A DNA stretch of 18,665 nucleotides. Source: an uncultured Alphaproteobacteria bacterium. GTDB lineage: Bacteria > Pseudomonadota > Alphaproteobacteria > CAAHEQ01 > UBA3637. Below, one piece after another: positions 16,010-18,665 of the stretch. How positions within the stretch are numbered: position 1 is the stretch's first letter; every line of letters starts with the position of its first letter. The notes beneath the pieces are model-generated. The model was given only the letters and a program-made list of their open reading frames with translations, was not told where the DNA came from and did no database searches. The stretch spans positions 1-18,665 of the forward strand of contig CALGXF010000022.1 in NCBI GenBank assembly GCA_937935995.1. The letters run 5' to 3'. The position numbers were made by a program, and so were the translations under genes.

Positions 16010-16315
16010 ATGGATAGTCGGGAACAGGCTTTTGTTAAGTCCAAAGAATTGGAAGCGAAAATAAAAGCGCTCCACGAACAGGTTGTGGGGAAAGTTCCCG
16101 ACAGACTTGACCGGCAAGGTGCCGGGTTGGCCATTACGATTATGTCGGATTTGTTGGGCGGTTTGATTGCCGGTGGCGTCATTGGGTTTTTAATCCAACG
16201 GCTTTTTGATACAAAGCCGTTTATTTTGGGTATTTTTATTTTTTTAGGGGGCATTGCGGGATTATTGAATGTTTATAAATACGTTCGCCGCATTGAAAAT
16301 GGGAAAAACAAGTGA
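16010..16315 (+). CDS. atpI: F1F0 ATP synthase accessory protein AtpI
   Basis: This 101-residue protein has a charged helical N-terminus and two membrane hairpin helices (about 41-63 and 71-88) and ends in a basic tail. That is the alphaproteobacterial AtpI/AtpQ-like layout (GLAITIMSDLLGGLIAGGVIG, with YVRRIE near the end). AtpI proteins assist c-ring assembly or ion handling and always head the F0 operon in this group. The ATG is one base after the dsbA-like stop, so the whole unit from tgt may be co-transcribed. GTGA overlaps into atpB. Confidence 0.9.
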   Translation: MDSREQAFVKSKELEAKIKALHEQVVGKVPDRLDRQGAGLAITIMSDLLGGLIAGGVIGFLIQRLFDTKPFILGIFIFLGGIAGLLNVYKYVRRIENGKNK

Positions 16316-17040
16316 ATATAGAGCCTTTGGCGCAATTTGAATTAAAAACGTTTATTCCGATCCATATCGGCCCGGTGGATATTTCGTTGACAAATTCAAG
16401 CATTTCCATGATTTTGGCTACGGCTTTGGCTTTGTTTTTATTATTTATCATGACACGTCGGTTGCGAATCATTCCGCATGCGGCTCAGTCGATGGTTGAG
16501 CTGTTTTATCATTTTATTGTCAATATGGTTTACGAAACCATCGGAACCAAAGGGGAAAAAATCATTCCGTTTGTTTTCAGTTTATTCCTCTTTATTTTAT
16601 TCGGCAATTTATTAGGTTTATTCCCGTATACATTTACGTTTACCAGCCACTTGTCCGTTGTCGGAACAATGGCTTTACTGGGGTTAGGACTGTCAACAAT
16701 TATCGGAATTTATCATCAAGGGTGGAGCTGGTTGCGTGTCTTTTTTCCGGCGGGGATTCCCGTGTTATTGGCGCCGATTATCGTGCCGATTGAAATTATT
16801 TCTTTTTTATCTAAACCGTTTAGTTTGACGGTGCGATTGGTCATGAATATGGTTGTCGGACATATTATGTTGGATGTGATAGCGGCTTTTGTCGTTGCTT
16901 TAGGGTTGGCGGGATTTGTACCGCTGTTCTTTGCAGGTGTTTTGATTATTTTTGAAGCCGGGATTGCTTTGCTTCAAGCATATATTTATACGATTTTAAC
17001 ATGCATTTATTTGTCAGAGTCTTTTGAAAGTCATCATTAA
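16312..17040 (+). CDS. atpB: ATP synthase F0 subunit a
   Basis: This is the stator channel subunit of proton-driven ATP synthase. It has 242 residues and five to six membrane helices. The essential Arg is R175 in FSLTVRLVMNMVVGH, and the preceding EIISFLSKPFSL is conserved. The Arg helix reads RLVMNM where RLFANM or RLFGNM is usual. The C-terminal helix (IYTILTCIYLSESFE) is normal. It starts with GTG, overlapping the atpI stop by 4 bases; no strong independent ribosome site is seen, so coupling is likely. Confidence 0.95.
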   Translation: MNIEPLAQFELKTFIPIHIGPVDISLTNSSISMILATALALFLLFIMTRRLRIIPHAAQSMVELFYHFIVNMVYETIGTKGEKIIPFVFSLFLFILFGNLLGLFPYTFTFTSHLSVVGTMALLGLGLSTIIGIYHQGWSWLRVFFPAGIPVLLAPIIVPIEIISFLSKPFSLTVRLVMNMVVGHIMLDVIAAFVVALGLAGFVPLFFAGVLIIFEAGIALLQAYIYTILTCIYLSESFESHH

Positions 17041-17041
17041 G

Positions 17042-17047
17042 AAGGAG
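17042..17047 (+). promoter_or_regulatory. atpE: Strong Shine-Dalgarno for atpE
   Basis: AAGGAG lies six bases before the atpE ATG at 17054 and is the best ribosome site in the window. It fixes the start, excluding the upstream in-frame codon at 17024, and fits the need for about ten c subunits per enzyme. Confidence 0.85.
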
Positions 17048-17053
17048 AAAAAC

Positions 17054-17299
17054 ATGGAAGGAAATTCTTTACAATTTATTGCAGATGCAGCTAAATATTT
17101 ATCCATCGGGATTTGCAGCCTGGTGATGATTTCCGTTTCAAAATGGGTGGCGGAAATCTGGATTACGATTATTTCATCTATTTCTCGGAACCCCAGCGTT
17201 AAAAATGACATTACCTTGTTTGCGTACATCGGTGCCGGGATGACGGAAGCGATTGCGCTTTATGCTTTGGTGCTGGCGTTTATGATGCTGTTTTCATAA
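17054..17299 (+). CDS. atpE: ATP synthase F0 subunit c (atypical)
   Basis: This is the rotor-ring proteolipid with 81 residues: TM1, a polar loop RNPS at 45-48 and TM2. TM2 keeps the ion-carrying Glu65 (GAGMTEAIALYALVL) and Tyr70. The Na+ co-ligands typical of sodium enzymes are absent (V32, A66), favouring protons. TM1 is abnormal. Numbering from Arg45 and Glu65 aligns gap-free with the Ilyobacter c subunit, and the usual glycines at 25, 27, 29, 31 and 33 are Met, Ser, Ser, Trp and Ala. Lys30 and Glu34 also fall within the helix. The gene position between atpB and the b subunits leaves no doubt about identity. Confidence 0.93.
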   Translation: MEGNSLQFIADAAKYLSIGICSLVMISVSKWVAEIWITIISSISRNPSVKNDITLFAYIGAGMTEAIALYALVLAFMMLFS

Positions 17300-17312
17300 G
17301 AAAGGATTTTGA

Positions 17313-17807
17313 ATGCCGCAATTTGATCTTGCATGGTTCCCCAGTCAAATTTTTTGGTTGATTGTTTGCTTTTGTGTTTTGTATTGGGCTGTTTCTCGGT
17401 TTTTTCTGCCGCCCGTTGCACAAATTATCAAAGAGCGCAACCAAAAAATACAGGCTGTTTTGCGGCAGGCAGATGAATTAAATGCAAAAGCGGATCGACT
17501 GATACAGGCGCATGATAAGTATTTGAACAAAGCGCAGGAACAGTCGTCTCGCATCATTCAAAAAGTTCATGAAGACATTGCGGCCGGTCATGCCCAACAG
17601 GAACAACATTTCTTGAACGTTTTGAAATCAAGTACGGCAAAGGCGGAAAAAGAAGTCTTTGAAAAACAAAAAGACGTTCGGTTGCATTTAAAAGAAATTA
17701 CGGTTCAATTTTTGGATATTATTTTTGAAACGATTTACCGCATTCGGCCTCATAAAGCGTCTGTGGACAAAGCAATTGATGCGCATTTGAAGGAGTTTTC
17801 CGAATGA
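17313..17807 (+). CDS. atpG: ATP synthase F0 subunit b'
   Basis: This 164-residue peripheral-stalk subunit has one N-terminal membrane helix (about 11-30) beginning MPQFDLAWFPSQIFWL, the typical b' start in alphaproteobacteria and chloroplast-type enzymes. A long charged coiled coil follows, with LPPVAQIIKERNQKIQAVL after the membrane. AGGA lies a few bases before the ATG. It pairs with the b subunit encoded next, with an ATGA overlap. The symbol atpG is used for b' in this group; atpF2 or atpX are alternatives. Confidence 0.92.
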   Translation: MPQFDLAWFPSQIFWLIVCFCVLYWAVSRFFLPPVAQIIKERNQKIQAVLRQADELNAKADRLIQAHDKYLNKAQEQSSRIIQKVHEDIAAGHAQQEQHFLNVLKSSTAKAEKEVFEKQKDVRLHLKEITVQFLDIIFETIYRIRPHKASVDKAIDAHLKEFSE

Positions 17808-18343
17808 ATACGACTTTTGCATTGATACAGCACATGATTGAAACGGAATCTTTTTGGAAAGCAGTTGCTTTTGTTTTGGTTGTTTTGTTGACTTTTGTGC
17901 CGATTTATACGTTTTTGATGCGTCAAATGGCTCGACGTTCTGCGCAAATTCAGGATCATATTAAAGAAGCGTTGAAATTGCGCGCGCAAGCAGAAGCGCT
18001 TTTGGCTGATTACGAAAAGAAAGAGGCTCTGAAAGAGGCTGAACGGCAGGAAATTTTAGAAAAAGCTCGAAAAAATGCGCATGTTTTAAAAGAAGAAGCG
18101 GCGGTTCGTTTGAAAGAACGCCAACGCATGAAAGAACAAGAAATTCTGGATCGGGTAAAAATGATTAAAACCGGCGGGTTAAAAGAGCTGAAAGATGAAG
18201 TTTTGGCATTTGCGGTAAAAACGACAGCTTCTTTTATGGAAAAGGATGAAAAATTTCGGGGAGAGCCTGTCTTTTTCAATGATGCCGTTGACGAAGTCGA
18301 GCAAGTTTTAAATGACTCGAAAGAAGTTGAAAAAATTTTTTGA
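17804..18343 (+). CDS. atpF: ATP synthase F0 subunit b
   Basis: This 179-residue stalk subunit has a membrane helix at about 19-38 (FWKAVAFVLVVLLTFVP) and a long, highly charged coiled coil (KEALKLRAQAEALLADYEKKEALKEAERQEIL and onward). A short C-terminal acidic tail would reach the F1 delta subunit. It starts inside the atpG stop codon (ATGA). It ends the F0 group; F1 genes (atpHAGDC) are not in the window. A candidate promoter for the next gene overlaps its 3' end. Confidence 0.92.
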   Translation: MNTTFALIQHMIETESFWKAVAFVLVVLLTFVPIYTFLMRQMARRSAQIQDHIKEALKLRAQAEALLADYEKKEALKEAERQEILEKARKNAHVLKEEAAVRLKERQRMKEQEILDRVKMIKTGGLKELKDEVLAFAVKTTASFMEKDEKFRGEPVFFNDAVDEVEQVLNDSKEVEKIF

Positions 18344-18354
18344 TATGATACAAT
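18327..18354 (+). promoter_or_regulatory. Candidate sigma-70-type promoter for the small downstream gene
   Basis: TTGAAA (18327-18332, 5/6), a 16-base spacer and TACAAT (18349-18354, 5/6) with an extended -10 TG at 18346-18347. It overlaps the last codons of atpF and would start transcription about 25 bases before the ATG at 18386. It is the best promoter match in the window. Confidence 0.5.
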
Positions 18355-18385
18355 AACGCCCGTTTTCTTGAGAAAGGTTTGACAG

Positions 18386-18589
18386 ATGGAAAATAAAGTA
18401 AATTCAGGGGATGCCTATGTTAAAAACGACCGTGTTCCGTCGGTATGGATTGTCGACCGGATATTAAGCGTCTATACACCGACGCATGTTCGGTTGATTG
18501 AACAAGGAGGGAACGAACGGACGGCAACGGTTGCGTTAGAAACGCTTTTGGATGAAAGATACTGGAAAAAAGCACCGGTTGAAGAATAA
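18386..18589 (+). CDS. Small uncharacterised protein
   Basis: A 67-residue soluble protein that I do not recognise by name. AAAGG stands 8 bases before the ATG, and a promoter-like site and a good terminator bracket it, so it looks like a real single-gene unit. The sequence has no membrane helix or signal. The core VPSVWIVDRILSVYTPTHVRLIEQ reads like a beta hairpin, and RTATVALETLLDERYWKK like a strand plus helix. I have a vague memory of similar small alphaproteobacterial proteins with a V-W-x-V-D-R core, but no function can be given. No cysteines are present, so it is not a zinc ribbon. It may be linked to ATP synthase only by position. Confidence 0.75.
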   Translation: MENKVNSGDAYVKNDRVPSVWIVDRILSVYTPTHVRLIEQGGNERTATVALETLLDERYWKKAPVEE

Positions 18590-18611
18590 AAGCTATCGTA
18601 ATCATTTTTGG

Positions 18612-18638
18612 AAAAGAGGTCGAAAGGCCTCTTTTTTT
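18612..18638 (+). terminator. Intrinsic terminator with GAAA tetraloop
   Basis: Stem AGAGGTC (18615-18621), loop GAAA (18622-18625), stem GGCCTCT (18626-18632) with one G-U pair, extended by flanking A/T pairs, then seven T in 18632-18638. It is a textbook rho-independent terminator 22 bases after the small gene and ends the rightward unit. Confidence 0.9.
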
Positions 18639-18665
18639 GTGCATTTTTCGCTTGACTCTGGGGGG

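Noticed and set aside
17054..18343. Missing F1 genes as a sign of a broken ATP synthase operon
   Set aside because: Alphaproteobacteria normally keep F0 and F1 in separate operons, so this is ordinary.
18645..18665. TTGACT followed by six G at the contig end
   Set aside because: It could be a -35 box of a next gene or a two-colour-chemistry poly-G artefact; the sequence ends too soon to choose.
1..18665. CRISPR arrays, tRNA/rRNA genes, insertion sequences, toxin-antitoxin or phage-defence genes
   Set aside because: I looked on both strands and in every gap and found no direct-repeat arrays, tRNA-like cloverleaves, terminal inverted repeats, transposase or defence motifs.

Overview
The window looks like a contig from an uncultured, host-associated (gut-type) alphaproteobacterium. 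Four things support this: a split F0 operon with both b' and b subunits, the lepB-rnc-era-recO cluster, a Mic60-HemY pair, and a DUF721 gene followed by a DsbA-family gene. GC content is moderate (mid 40s to high 40s percent by eye). A large cysteine-rich protein with a type IV pilin N-terminus resembles those I associate with uncultured gut Alphaproteobacteria; that placement is inference. The first 13 bases match the 3' end of the Illumina TruSeq adapter, so this is an untrimmed short-read assembly end.

Layout. (1) 1-2270, plus strand: adapter, a GC-rich stretch of doubtful origin, then a large pilin-like cysteine-rich protein whose true start is not visible. (2) 4907-2275, minus strand: mic60-like, hemY and trmL, tightly packed. 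(3) 5056-10498, plus strand: the rod-shape elongasome operon mreB-mreC-mreD-mrdA(PBP2)-rodA, joined by ATGA stop/start overlaps from mreC onward. (4) 13482-10503, minus strand: lepB-rnc-era-recO, every junction overlapping. (5) 13571-18343, plus strand: tgt, a DUF721/DciA-like gene, a membrane-anchored DsbA-family thioredoxin, then atpI-atpB-atpE-atpG(b')-atpF(b). (6) A 67-residue uncharacterised protein with its own likely promoter and a clear intrinsic terminator.

Working together: the elongasome operon builds side-wall peptidoglycan, and LepB processes exported proteins. The Mic60/HemY pair is membrane-shaping or membrane-organising. The DsbA-like protein could supply disulfides to envelope proteins such as the very cysteine-rich pilin-like one; no genetic link shows that. 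F1 genes are not in the window, as usual for alphaproteobacteria with a split ATP synthase.

Most of the window is conserved housekeeping. I see no new defence system, CRISPR array, mobile element, tRNA or rRNA. The most unusual items are: the pilin/cysteine-rich chimera; an ATP synthase c subunit that has lost the glycine motif of its first helix while keeping the ion-binding Glu; a PBP2 with KTA instead of KTG/KSG; a much reduced Mic60; and the small solo gene after the F0 operon.
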